Assembly (NCBI GenBank): GCA_944989445.1
Contig: CALYLW010000169.1
Span: 642,811 to 706,810, forward strand
Length of the DNA: 64,000 nucleotides
Reading direction: 5' to 3'
Origin: Ampullaceana balthica
Taxonomy: Eukaryota > Mollusca > Gastropoda > Lymnaeidae
Below the pieces are notes generated by a model. It saw nothing but the letters and a program-made list of their open reading frames with translations, searched no databases and was not told the origin of the DNA. Positions 13,901 to 28,900 of this stretch are shown here, one piece after another (within the stretch, counting starts at the first letter, position 1; every line of letters starts with the position of its first letter). Position numbers and translations under genes: made by a program.

Positions 13901-16900
13901 AAGAGGTTAACAGCCAAGCAGAATAAATAAAATTTAATCAACTAAAATATTAAAATAGGTGTCAGGAGAATTTCACAGAGTTACACACTATGATCTTGTT
14001 TTAAAAAAAAATCATTTAGTGATCAAATAGTGATAACATGAATCACTGAGATTTACATTCATTCTCCAAATGTTAGCAAATGAACTCAACATTAAATGAA
14101 AATCTAACTATATTTATCAAAATATAATAATTGCCGGTAGAAATACAAACGTTACCGATCCTAATAAAGTAGTTAGAGAAAATAAACTGTTGGGTATCCA
14201 TGAAATGAACTCCATCTCTGAGAGTGACAAGTCTGTTGTACACAACTCCATCTCTGAGAGTGACAAGTCTGTTGTACACAACTCCATCTCTGAGAGTGAC
14301 AAGTCTGTTGTACACAACTCCATCTCTGAGAGTGACAAGTCTGTTGTACACAACTCCATCTCTGAGAGTGACAAGTCTGTTGTACACAACTCCATCTCTG
14401 AGAGTGACAAGTCTGTTGTACACAACTCCATCTCTGAGAGTGACAAGTCTGTTGTACACAACTCCATCTCTGAGAGTGACAAGTCTGTTGTACACAACTC
14501 CATCTCTGAGAGTGACAAGTCTGTTGTACACAACTCCATCTCTGAGAGTGACAAGTCTGTTGTACACAACTCCATCTCTGAGAGTGACAAGTCTGTTGTA
14601 CACAACTCCATCTCTGAGAGTGACAAGTCTGTTGTACACAACTCCATCTCTGAGAGTGACAAGTCTGTTGTACACAACTCCATCTCTGAGAGTGACAAGT
14701 CTGTTGTACACAACTCCATCTCTGAGAGTGACAAGTCTTTGTACACAACTCCCACATACCTGTCTGGCGGTGTCTGTCTCAGGGACCTCCACAAACTTCT
14801 CCTGTTGACTCAGAGATTTCTGTATCAGGGCCACAGCCTTCTCCTTCTCCTCCAGCTGAATCTTCAGTCTCTCATTCTTCATGGTCAGGTCGTTGATCCT
14901 GGCAACACACAGGGTTTGGGACGATGAATGGTGGGTGCAAAGTCTTGGGACGATGAATGGTGGGTGCAAAGTGTTGGGACGATGAATGGTGGGTGCAAAG
15001 TCTTGGGACGATGAATGGTGGGTGCAAAGTGTTGGGACGATGAATGGTGGGTGCAAAGTGTTGGGACGATGAATGTTGGGTGCAGTGTTGGGACGATGAA
15101 ACGTGTTTTGGGTACAAATGTAAGTATCTCTACCTTAATCCAAAGTAAAGCCCCAACGTCTTCGGACAATACTGTGAGCAGGATTTGGGTGACAGACACC
15201 CCCCCCCCGCAACAACAATTAAGTAACTCATACTTGTCTTGTAGGTCGTGGACCCCCCCCCATCCCCCACAACAATTTAGTAACTCATACTTGTCTTGTA
15301 GGTCGTGGACCTCCCCCCCCCCTTATCCCCCACAACAATAATTAAGTAACTCATACTGGTCTTGTAGGTCGTGGACCTCCCCCCCCCTATCCCCCACAAC
15401 AAAAATTAAGTAACTCATACTTGTCTTGTAGGTCGTGGACCTCCCTGGCCTTGTCTCTCAACTGGGATTCAAAAGACAGCTTCTCACTTCTTTCTCTGTC
15501 AAGGCTCACCTGTCATGACATAAAAGACAGGTGTTAGATCCAGTAACTTACAAGGCACTGGCTCCCACTTGGAGCAAAACAGTTGGAAGTAAGAGAGTTA
15601 TAACAATAATTCAACATACTGCCATCTAAAGTGCCAGCGGAAGGCTTATGATAATACATCTTACAGATACTGTGAGAGATGGTGAGACACCAATTTATTG
15701 ATATTTTATATCAGACAAAAGCTTTCTTAAAGAGATCATCATGGTATAACATCAAATAAATTTAAGATATAAAACCGTTGACTTAACCCTTTAAACCCAA
15801 TATACCGCTTTATCAGTCAGTGTGATCAAAAACCATAGCAAATTGATATAGTGATCCTTGATACTTAACTTAGTGTATCCCAGAGGAAAGGGGATTGAAA
15901 GGGAGCGTGTGTGTGTGTGTGTGTGTTTTTTTTTGTTGAAAAAGTGGAAGGACACACAGAGTTCAACTCTCTCCTTAATTTTAAAAATACCAGTGCAACA
16001 ATAACATTCAATGTTAATATTTATTTATTTATTTATTTTCCATGTCCAGACAAGTGACTTATAATGACTTTTTCATCAGTTCAAAATTGTCTTTAAAGCC
16101 AATGAAACCAATATTTAGATATCCATAACATGAGTCAGTGGAACATGATGCCGATATAGATGCTAGCAGTGGGACATGATGCCGATATAGATGCTAGCAG
16201 TGGGACATGATGCCGATATAGATGCTAGCTGTGGGACATGATGCCGATATAGATGCTAGCAGTGGGACATGATGCCGATATAGATGCTAGCAGTGGGACA
16301 TGATGCCGATATAGATGCTAGCAGTGGGACATGATGCCGATATAGATGCTAGCAGTGGGACATGATGCCGATATAGATGCTAGCAGTGGGACATGATGCC
16401 GATATAGATGCTAGCAGTGGGAGCGGGACTTACCTGGCAATGTGTGTCATCACTCCTCATGTGGGCACTCAAGTTCAAGCAGGCAGTGTGCATGGAGCGT
16501 GACGCCTTCTGGACTTCACCTTTGACTCCGGCCAGGTCGCGCTCTGTGGCGACCTTCATCTCACTGAACTGACGGCGGAAAGCAACCACAGCCCTCCACA
16601 ACGCCAGGAGCCGTGAGTGTTCAGAGTTGAAGTATTCATTGAATTGCTGGAACACACACAAACTTAATGAAATTATCAAATTGCTGGAACACACACAAAC
16701 TTAATGAAATTATCAAATTGCTGGAACACACACAAACTTAATGAAATTATCAAATTGCTGGAACACACACAAACTTAATGAAATTATCAAATTGCTGGAA
16801 CACACACAAACTTAATGAAATTATCAAATTGCTGGAACACACACAAACTTAATGAAATTATCAAATTGCTGGAACACACACAAACTTAATGAAATTATCA

Positions 16901-19900
16901 AATTGCTGGAACACACACAAACTTAATGAAATTATCAAATTGCTGGAACACACACAAACTTAATGAAATTATCAAATTGCTGGAACACACACAAACTTAA
17001 TGAAATTATCAAATTGCTGGAACACACACAAACTTAATGAAATTATCAAATTGCTGGAACACACACAAACTTAATGAAATTATCAAATTGCTGGAACACA
17101 CACAAACTTAATGAAATTATCAAATTGCTGGAACACACACAAACTTAATGAAATTATCAAATTGCTGGAACACACACAAACTTAATGAAATTATCAAATT
17201 GCTGGAACACACACAAACTTAATGAAATTATCAAATTGCTGGAACACACACAAACTTAATGAAATTATCAAATTGCTGGAACACACACAAACTTAATGAA
17301 ATTATCAAATTGCTGGAACACACACAAACTTAATGAAATTATCAAATTGCTGGAACACACACAAACTTAATGAAATTATCAAATTGCTGGAACACACAAA
17401 CTTAATGAAATTATCAAATTGCTGGAACACACACAAACTTAATGAAATTACCAAATTGCTGTAACACAGACAGACTTAATGAAATTACCAAATTGCTGTA
17501 ACACAGACAGACTTAATGAAATAATCTATTGCTGTAACAGACAAACTTAATGAAATTATCAAATTGCTGTAACAGACAAACTTAATGAAATTACCAAATT
17601 GCTGTAACACAGACAGACTTAATGAAATTACCAAATTGCTGTAACACAGACAGACTTAATGAAATTACCAAATTGCTGTAACACAGAAAAACTTAATGAA
17701 ATTATCAAATTGCTGTAACAGAAAAACTTAATGAAATAATCTATTGCTGTAACAGACAAACTTAATGAAATTATCAAATTGCTGTAACAGACAAACTTAA
17801 TGAAATTACCAAATTGCTGTAACACAGACAAACTTAATGAAATAATCTATTGCTGTAACAGACAAACTTAATGAAATAATCAAATTGCTGTAACAGACAA
17901 ACTTAATGAAATAATCAAATTGCTGTAACAGACAAACTTAATGAATTCACTTGTCTACTGAGACCTGCAAAATGTGCATTACACCAGGATATTTAAAAAA
18001 ATGTAACAACTCATTACTATCTTTATTTATTTATTTCAGCTCTAAATGTTCTAATGCAACCTTTTTATTATATAATCCAATTTAACCACCTTATCAGTGT
18101 AATGCTTCTTAATGAAAATATATTTTTTAAAAATAATTTTATCTAAAAAATCCCCCCCCCCACCCCTCTTTATTTTCTCTACTGTTGTCAGTAGAAAAGT
18201 TATTGTCCGTCTTTTTTCCATCCCGCCCTCTGTTCCCTACTCTCTCATGTTCCGTCATACTCCTTCCTACCCTCTGTTCCCCACTCACCTTCTCCTCATC
18301 TCTCCACTCCATCTCCTTGGACTCCAGTTCCTCCCTGGCAGACTGCCAGTCCTGGGTCAGTTTGTGGATGTCCAGTGTCAGCTGTTGGTTGGTGGACGTG
18401 GCTTGGTCCAGCTGTTCCCTCAACATTTTGTTGACATGTTCTAGACCGTTGCATCTGTGGAACAGCAGTGACACCATCAGCTCTTCACCTGTGTACAGTG
18501 ACTGCTACTCTCTAACAGCAGTGACACCATCAGCTCTTCACCTGTGTACAGTGACTGCTACTCTCTAACAGCAGTGACACCATCAGCTCTTAACCTGTGT
18601 ACAGTGACTGCTGCTCTCTAACAGCAGTGACACCATCAGCTCTTCACCTGTGTACAGTGACTGCTACTCTCTAACAGCAGTGACACCATCAGCTCTTCAC
18701 CTGTGTACAGTGACTGCTACTCTCTAACAGCAGTGACACCATCAGCTCTTCCCCTGTGTACAGTGACTGCTAATCTCTAACTTCTTTGTTTTCAAACTCC
18801 CTTCAGTGTTTTTAAATTGTCCCCTCTTTTGTAAAGCCCATTAACTAAGTATCCTGGATGAGTCTCACATTGTGTTGTGTGACATCCACAGCCCACCTCT
18901 TCTAACACTAAGCTTATCTCTACTAATCAATTCATTTTGCGTCTGCTAACTTTTATTAGTTAATGCTCCGCATAAAGCTATGTTGTTTTTTAAATCCCTT
19001 ATATTAACTTCACCGCCGTTCAATTCGTCGTCCCTTGACCCCGACGTCCGTCGTCCCGCGAAAAAACAAAAGTCGAAAATAACCCACTTCCAGTGAAGCC
19101 ATCGAGCTGAAATTTGGCACACGGACCCGTCTCACCTAACAATGCATCATATCAAAATTTCAGATCGATCGAACGTACTGTAATTAAATTAATGCATTTT
19201 TAGTTTATCTATATAAATCACTATTTAGAACTAGATTGTGCCAGGGCGCCGTGGCGCCTGCGGCGCCCACTTTTTTTAGGGCGCCTAAGGCGCTAACCTT
19301 TTTCAAAAGCCCAACTAACTTGTCCTTTTTTGTTAAATACGAAATATTAAACTTTCTGAAATGTACGCAAAGTATTTAATAATAGGGGTTGTAGGGCGCC
19401 TACGGCGCACATTTTGTTTTTTGTCAAAAGCCCAAGTAACTTATCCTTGTTTGATAAATAAGAAATATTAAACTTCCTGGAATGTACACAAAGTATTTTA
19501 CATCTTTAATTTATAATCATCATGCGCACCGATGCACACCTTGTATTTTAAAATATCAGATCAAACAATGACGTCATATTAAATATTTTTACAGTGCTAA
19601 TCAACACACGATTTTTCAACTGCTATAGACTGTTGTACATCATCAGCGTTCCACATCCGTACATCCAGTGAGTTACTTGGGCTTTTATATTATATATGTT
19701 TAGTCATCGTCTGCTAGAGTTGACCTAGTTTTAAAGCCAAGGGAGATAATTTCGATTTCAGTCTGTAAATGTTTGTCACTTTTGAACATAATCAATACTT
19801 TTAGTTATGTTTCATATATAAGGGATTTATAGTCAAAAACTTTGTTTTTACGGGGTTGTTTAATTTACTTTTAAAAAGCCACCTCCCCCGATGCTATTGT

Positions 19901-22900
19901 ATTCCCCGTTTAGGACGCTGTTCTAGGTGTTCAACAGTGACAGCCATGACCTCATATTCTACACTACACTCAATACCTTTGCCTCTCTTCCTCCAGCTGA
20001 ACGAGTGCAGAGTCAAGGTCACCAGCAGCGTCAGACTCCACAAACTTGTATCTGCTCTCAGAGGACGACTAAACATTGAGTGGGGAGAAAGGAAAAATCA
20101 TTATATTTCGTGTTTTGTTTGTCCACAGACAACAGTCCAGAGAAATGACCCCAAAAAATGCATAAGATTTTTTTTAATATCAAGATTTAATGTTAGATCA
20201 TTAACAAAATTGTTAACACTGAGAAAACAGCTTCATCTGTGAAAGTATAAAATAAATTAGATAAAACTATTTTAAAAATACTTCTTGGAGTGATGCACTA
20301 AAAAATAACAAGTAATTAATAATTTCCTAAATATGAAAAAAAAATTAAAATGGTTCTGACACGTGGACATCCCCAATAATTTATGTAGTTTAAGGATTTG
20401 AAGTTTATGTGGACAAAAGATATATATATGTCATATTTTATTAATTATTTAAATTACATGGAGTGCAGACTTACTTTGGTTAATATGCTTAAATAATTTA
20501 AAATTAAATTCCTGCTTTTTTAGAAAATCTTTTTTTAAAATACTTTTAAAATTTTATAACACTATTTATTTTTCCCAGTGTAAAATGTTAATTCCCAACT
20601 TGCTAATCAATCAGACCCTCCCCTCCCTCCACTATTTAATGCTAGACCCAATGTCCCTGAGCAACAACACGGGGCCATCAACTCAGTTGCACCAAGAATA
20701 GAAATAAGCTGGTGATGTCAACACTACACATGACATCAACATGTCACAAGATGTCAACACTACACATGACATCAACATGTCACAAGATGTCAACATGTCA
20801 CACGATGTCAACATGTCACATGATGTCATTATGTCACATGATGTAAACAGAAAATTTGGATGCTTATCAAGCAAACGTATTTTCCTATTAACACACAAAC
20901 ACACAGTGAAAGAAGAAGGAAAGTGAATAAAAATTTAATTTAAAAAAAAAGACTGGCAAAAGTTAAAGAATGAAAGAAGACATCGCAGCTATAAAAAATT
21001 GAGAATTTATACTGTATGGAGCTAACTAGTTAAATTACTTGCATAATATGATAGTACAGTCACTGCATTATTTAATATTAAAACATTTTAAAAGTTTTAA
21101 AAAATCATACATTGGAGAAATAGGTCTTGGAGAGTATTATAAGACACTTTTATAGCAATAGAAAAAAATTCCAAACTGTAACAATAACACTTTAAAATTT
21201 AAAATCAAATTTTACTTCTTTGACCATACACCTTTCATGGAAGTTATTTTAAAAAGTAACATTTAAAAGAAATAAATAAATCTGAATTTACTAAGTATCT
21301 TATCAATATCCCTAGGACGTTTTCATTTTTCATTAGTTTATTATTGTAAATAAAATTTAAAAATCCAAATGATATCAACCAAGCAATCAAAAAATGTCCT
21401 CTTGAAAAAAATATATCAAAATCAAACAAGATTTGGGTGCATGTCAAAGTATAATTGATAAGAAGGAAACAATATTCTCTCAATAGGTTGCAGAGTTTTT
21501 ATGCCACCAATGCGTTATCTCTCAGCAGGATCTATGGTGGTATTTATCTTCTACACAGATATTATATCAAAGGTCTACCTTGCTTGCCCTCTCTTATCTC
21601 TCCAGACATACATCAAGGCATATAAGTAACAAATGACATTTTAAGGGCTTTGTCCCACTTCATAAATAAAATAAAAAGGAATTTCATTTCAATTAGAACC
21701 TGTCCAATTTATCAGCCCTGACTTTGGCTAAGCTTAAAAAATTCCAACACCTATTGCTTCATCGATTTAATTTAAGCAATCACTCCCCCCCTCCCCCCCA
21801 TTTGAACACAAATCTGTTATCTCAAATTTAAAGTGCTTTGCTATGCAGCTGAAAAAAAGTGGGTGATATAATAAAAAATAAAAATTCAAAAGACCATTGA
21901 ATCCCAGCTATAAAAACAAAACGAAAAACTGCCAGGCCTTGGAACTTAAATTCTGAATCCAGGTGGCTTATTTTTACTCTGACAAGTATCAGCTTACATT
22001 TAAAAACTATTACTTTGTTCACACTTGCCCTTTCTCATGGGATACACATTCATATTGCTAAGCACTTTTCACAGGTGGCCAAATGGAATTTATTGCTGCC
22101 CTTGCCATAATAAAAATAACATAAACAGAAAAGAGCCCTTTAACTTTGATCAGAGATTGGAAAACTACATTAGAGTAACTGGACTTAGTTGTTGCTTTAT
22201 TAAACATTATTTACAGTAATTTTAGGTTATTTTCAAACAAAATGATTTACTAACATCAGTTCACTTTCTGTATCAGTTTTGTGTTCTTATTTTATGGAAA
22301 TAAATTTGTTAAAGTTAATGAAGAGAGTAAACAACTTTTAAAAAAATTAATTATTAAATTTAATGTTAAAATTTATATTTATTAAATCTGAAATCTTTTA
22401 AGCTACAACTTGTAGTTAATTATTTTTTTTAAGATCATGAAAAGTTGGTTGCTTCACTCAAATAAAGTGTTAATTTTCAATTAAGTTTTAATTGTTCAAT
22501 TTATATTTTATTGATCTGCAGGCATTTTTCATGTATCAATGACACGTCTCCTGTACCAGTGCTTCTCAAAGTGGTGATCCGTGGGCCATCCGCCGCCGGT
22601 CCGCAGAAGTTATAAAAAAAGGACAGAAAAAAATTGTCAGTGGAGGGAAAATAGTGCAGCGGTCCCTGATGCAATGGAAAAATTCCTGCCTGACCGCCAT
22701 ACTAAAAAGCTTGAGAAGCACTGTCCTATACAACTAAGCAATATGCTATTTTATACTTAAACAAGTTTTCATACCAACATAAGTAAGCAATGGCCACAAA
22801 ATTGAGACCTGGCCAAAAAACTCAGTCATAACTTTGAGAAAATCCTGCATTTAGACACAGCAGATTTTTGCTTTTAACCTCATAAAGTACAAGAGAATGA

Positions 22901-25900
22901 CGCTTTCCCTTTGACGCAATTTTTCTCAGAAAAGTTATGAGCGAGTCGACTTTGACAAGCCTTCTAGCCCCATTCAAATGGAAATGATTATTTGCACATT
23001 TTACTCCCATCAGCAGAAACAAAATATTTTAGCTGCAATGCATTATAAAACAATTAGCTAATAGCTGACAGGCGGGAAATATAAACCAACAGCTGATTGA
23101 ATCATGACATAGGCATGATGAGAAACAAGGATTGTCCATTAGGAGTTATTCTTGTGCTTCAGCACTTGGCTGTCAATAAGTCAAGATGAATAGGGGTTTG
23201 ATGACTCCTTCTGTATTTGTTCTTACAGTGGGGTGTCATGCCGGGATAATGTACTCTTACAGTTGGCATCATGGTTTGACTTTAAGTAAAACAACTCTTA
23301 CATGTAGGCTAATAACTTCATCCACCACACAGCAACACTTCAATGCAGGTTCCAACAGTGAAATTCTCTACCTGATCTACATTGTAATATAAGTCTCATC
23401 TGGGATATTGCAACGAAATGGTTATAACTTACACTTACATGAAAAACACATTTAGACAGCTTAAACAAGAACATATCAACATACCCGGTGACCCGTCAAA
23501 ACGGCTCAGGACAAAGCGGCCCTGGTCAAAACGGCCCCAGACAAATGTTAACATTTTTCAACAAAAACTTTAATTTTTTTTTCTCTTCACTTTAAGCTTT
23601 TGTCAACTTTTTCACCCTTAAATAAAGTGGTAAAATTGTAAAATTATATCTTGTGATGTTATTATATTGTTTCTTGTCAACAAACAGCTGCGATTGGTAC
23701 CATTTCGCATAAAGGCTATTAAATTCACTATTGTGATGTCATTATTATTGTTTATTATTAGCAAAACCTGACACTGAATAGGTGAGTAAAAATACGAATT
23801 TAATATTTGATTGAACATTTTACTCTTAGTCCATCTATTAGTCCGGAGCCGTTTTGTCGGGGCAGTTTTGTCAGTGGCCGTTTTGTCGGTGAACCAACAT
23901 ACCCTGTTACTGTAAACACGACTGATCTCTACATACACAGAACATAACACCATACCATGTTACTGTAAACACATAAACAAGAACATATCAACATACCCTG
24001 TTACTGTAAACACATAAACAAGAACATATCAACATACCCTGTTACTGTAAACACATAAACAAGAACATATCAACATACCCTGTTACTGTAAACACGACTG
24101 ATCTCTACGTCCTTGCTACGCACAGATTCCTCCAATTTCTGGCATCTCTCTTTGTACTGCAGCAACTGTGAGGATAAAGGTGTTACCTTTTGTTATTTGA
24201 TCATTTATAGTACACCAACATTTTACTAAGTGGAGCAATGACTGGTCACTATGTACAAATATTACCTATCAATGATACAAACAGGTGACACCTTGGCTGT
24301 TTCAATGTTCAGCTTTGACGACTGAAGCTAATACCTTTACTGTTGCCATCAAGATACGAGTATTTTAGAAGTTCAGTTTTTGTGTCAACTCTTTGTACAC
24401 AGATTGGTCCCTTGCTGAAGTAACTCTTTAAAAAATGTAATGCTGTCTACCACCCTGTCTTGGTATGACCACCCTGTCTTGGTATGACCACCCTGTCTTG
24501 GTATGACCACCCTGTCTTGGTATGATGTCACCAGACAGTTCTAACATCTTTAAGTATCAGGGCTGATATGTTAGAGGCGCCATACTAAAATGGGGAGGCA
24601 CTAAAATGGGGAGGCCCTGACTAACAATAAACCTGATGCAGCATCCTGTTTGGACTTTGGTGATTTACTTAAACTATTTTAGCTGCCAGTAATATCCCAG
24701 TCTTCGTTAGTTTAAAACTTCTGTCTATATCTGTGATATAAAAGCGGTGAGACTGACATCAAGCTGAGTATAAAATATAGTTATATAAACAGGGTATATA
24801 TGTGTGTCTGACAGGGTGCCACAAAACAACGTAACATGTTGGCAAAAAGTCTTCATCAGCATTTAAAAAAAAGGAATACCAGCATAAAATAAAACTTAGC
24901 TGCTGTGTCATGTCCAGGAATCCATCAACCCAAAAGAAGTTTTTTGTTTGCTGACGAAGGTTTTTTGCCGACACATTCCTTGTTTTTGTAGCCCTTGTTT
25001 TGTAGCGTCCTGTTAAGCTCAGGTACACCACTGTTCATGTACCATTACTATCTATATCTAACTTTCTAGCTTAATGTAAAAAAAGGTTTCCCCAAATGCA
25101 CAACAATTGACTATGGATTATCAACAAATCCAAACAGGTGAAACAAAATTGACTGATGTACCCACCTTGGCCTGTAGCTTCTGCACCAGTTGTGCCTGTC
25201 TCTGCTGACCATCCTGGTACGCCTGGAGTTTCCTCTTGTAGCCGGAGTGCTCGTCGTCCAGCTTGCGCCTCAGCTCAATGTTCTGCTGGGCCAGGTTCCT
25301 GGAGGCCATCTCACTGGACGTGTCCAGTCCCGAGTCGCTCCGAAGTGAATGCTCCAACTGAAAGTTATACAGGAGGACGGAGACTCTTAGTCTTTCGAGA
25401 TCGTATGCGTGTACTACACAACTTCACGGTCTTTGTGATATTGTCATCAACTGTGGTGGCACCAAGCTGAACAATTTCATGATTTCAACATATTAAAATC
25501 TCGAAAGTGACAAAAAGTTAACAAACAAAATTTCCCATTTAACCTTCCCAGTCCAAACCAGTCCGGCACGGTCTCAGCCAATATAAGTGTCGCTATATAA
25601 TTCACCAAACAGTGTGTCCGGGTGTAGGTATCGTGGCCTCCAGGGGAACGTGTTCCAGTTACACACACCTACGTCACACACTGGGGTGGGGGTGGGGGGG
25701 GTAGAGGTGTGGGGCGGTAATTCGATCTTCGATTCATTGGACAGCTTTGTTGGGAACCGATAACAAACAACAAGGCAGGTAAGCAAAAGCCTGAAAATCT
25801 ATAGTAGGGTGTACGTATGAAATGTACCGGGGGGTGATTTAAGGGTTACCGACTAAGTTATTCGCCACTGTTGCTGTGACAGCACGGGATAGTCGGGGCC

Positions 25901-28900
25901 TCTCAATACAGGGCTTCGACAGGTCACAACTCTACACCAAAATTGGCGGGTGCTGAGGGCGGATTAGGGGGGGGGGTGATCAATTCCAGGGTAGCACTGT
26001 CACTGACAAACTAGAAAGCTCTGTGGAAAAATAAACGACCGTAGAACGAGCCAGGCTTTACAGTCACAAGACTTAGATCACACGTGACGACAACTCAACG
26101 TAGACGAAACGTTTGGTTCAAGTTTTCAATGCCGTTTTCTCCCCCGTCTTTCTTTTGTTGTCACCATTACAGAGACATTGAAATAAATGGAGAGAAAGAA
26201 AAACGATTGGAGGTCGTCCCATTGATCCCAATGAAAGAGAACCCGTATTTGAAGTGGAGAGATCAATAAACGATCATGACAAGATCGGAGATAGCTGATA
26301 TTGGATTAAGAAGTTTACAAGTAATCGACGATTGATTTGAAAACTGACATTGCGCCAACTGCCGAGGCAGGCACGCTGGTCCCAGCAAAACTTCCAGTCG
26401 TCTGCTAGCAGGGTGTCTGCCACCTTGTACCGGGAAGTCTGTCAGGCGACGCTGTAGTTGTGCATACAGGCGGTTGACGTAAAAATTTAACACAATTCTA
26501 ACGGTTTAATGAAAAACAAAACAACCGAGCAGCTTAAGCGTTAACGGCGTAATCTCTTTTGTTACGTAACAAGAATCTTAGGAGTTAATGAGTCGACGCA
26601 ACAGACCCAAAATAAAAATGCCTCTAAAGATATTGGTTCACGCCAATGTTCCCTTTAAGCTCCACGGCCGCGCTGATGTGTGACCGAAGCCGCGCGGCAG
26701 TTTAGAATTACCGTGCAGCAAATTTTATAAATATTGCACGAAAAATGAATCCTGTGCAACTTTGAACATGAGTTTGCTTTACTTTGCACAAGGACCAACG
26801 AATCTTAGTGGGAGCATTGATTCACGCGCAATAAAATAATAATAAACTCGTGTGCATATTTGTACAGCATCGAATTTTGAGTGCAAAATTGTAAATTTCA
26901 CAAACACACATATATTATATCCTTAGCAACATTTGCTGGACGATAACTCTAACTGAAACTGCTGGCAGTTAGCAGCGCGTTAAACGGAACATTACCAAAC
27001 AGTCAAAGATGTAGTTATACCTGCTCTGTCTTGTCTTATCCATACAGACGCTCCTTCTATGCAGAAGACTATTGCGTCCACAGACCCTGCCGGTAACGCA
27101 GCGTTCACAGGCCACGGTTATTCCACGCTATTCCCCATCCGCAGTTGTTCTCTAACTAGCGTCAGGTGCTGGGTGGACTCAGGGACACCCTTGACCCCGT
27201 GAAATCCCTGCCCTCACAGAAAATTCGAACCCATGTCCATCGGTACGCCAGCCGAGTGCGCATGCGACTCGACCATCGCGCTCAGTCTTGTCGCACCGTG
27301 GTCCCCAGGTGGCATAGGTCCGGCCGTGGTGACCTTTACATGGGATTATTTCGAGAAATTGGGAATACGTTTTTCTGCAATACTGAAGACGGGGTCAGGG
27401 GTCAGGCCCCGGATAAAGCAGCGATTCTATTAATTCATAAAAATATAGTGATATTGGTATCAAATCTTATACTATAAGTTATATATAATATATAAGTTAT
27501 ATACTACAGAAACTCCTTCAATAAAATCATTGCGTCTAGTCGTGTATTTTCAATAGAGTTTTGATGTTGATAGTGTCTTGATTTTCCTAGTGTGTTTTGA
27601 ACCATTCCACGCGCGTATTAAGTAGAACTACAATTAGCAAAATCAACAATGCACGCACAGTACACCGAAGATTGAACATAAAGCACGAACATCACAGTTA
27701 TATAGCAAAATATAAAACAGGTGGGGGGAAATACTTGAGCCAATTTGTTGAATACGAGCCGTGACGTCAGCGATAAACTGCCGTTTGACACAACGTTCTG
27801 TCCGTGATTAATTAGCGAGGGGTGTAAATTGAGCCATAACAACAATCAACCACGTCATTGATTTCAGGGCTACGCGTGCCGTGTGTGTGTGTGGGGGGGG
27901 TGGGGGAGGGAGGAGAGTAAATCTTTGGGTAATGACCGGATGGTTAACTGGGTCGTAACGAATGTCGCGGCTGTGGCTTTTCCTGTCTTTAAGACTATAG
28001 CGGTCCTCAGATTTAGACCCGGTAAGGATCGAAGTGTAGGGATTGAATGTAAGACAAGGGCTGGTAACCTTTTAGGGCAGAGGCTATTGCCAGCGGTGGG
28101 TGTGATTACGGGAGGCATCCCCGAGATTGAGATTGCAAGGAAGCCCAGAAAATAGTTTGTGTGCATTTTTCACAGTAAAGGGTGTATGTCAGGGAACTAT
28201 CTATTACATTACGATATTTTAAAATCACGTGGGGTGCAGGCAGCGTTAGAACCGCTGTCACATGTATTTGACATGTCTTTGTCACTAAGGGATCCTAGCT
28301 TTTGTGCTATTGTCGTGTTACTGTTACATTACATTGCTATTCGTTGAGTTCCATAATAACAATAATAATAATATAGTAACTAGTAACCGGCTGGATAGCG
28401 AAGTCAATAGTGTGCTCGCCTCACAAGCTGAGGGGCGTGGGATCGATCCCACGTTAAAGCCATTATAAAAATGTTGATGAATGACTAACGCTAAGAAAGT
28501 CCTCCGCTGACCTGGAGAGGGATGGGCGCCGCCAGGTATATCAAGCCCGAGAATGTTCTAATGGAAACATTAGAACCCCCTACGACTACGGGGTTATAAC
28601 GACAACGAAGTTATGGGACTAAACAAACAAAAAAAACCGGTAATAATACCTGTTATAATAATAATAATTAATTACGTATAATTTATAGAGCGCAGTAGCG
28701 AAGCCTATAAATCCCAAATCAAACAGTGGCGTAGCTAGGTATTTGGTGGCCGAGGTGCTTGGCCTCTTTGGGGGGCCCTGCATTTCATATATATTTTTTA
28801 CGTAAACTTTTTTTCGACACTCCTTCGAGGGGGGTCCCCAGGGGAATTTCGAATTTGGATCCCCCTCCCCTAGCTACGCCACTGAAATCACGGCAGAGTA

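Noticed and set aside
14073..15056. A 327-codon open frame on the minus strand (and overlapping frames on both strands)
   Set aside because: It is one real exon (14760-14898) plus two tandem arrays whose unit lengths or phases avoid stops; not a separate gene.
23485..23894. The repeated GTTTTGTC motifs as a regulatory cluster
   Set aside because: They form inverse ends of a MITE-like element, which explains them better.
26263..26493. Minus-strand frame with a protein-like start ([12 protein letters not shown])
   Set aside because: Considered as a further alternative first exon of CROCC, but no phase-matched donor was found.
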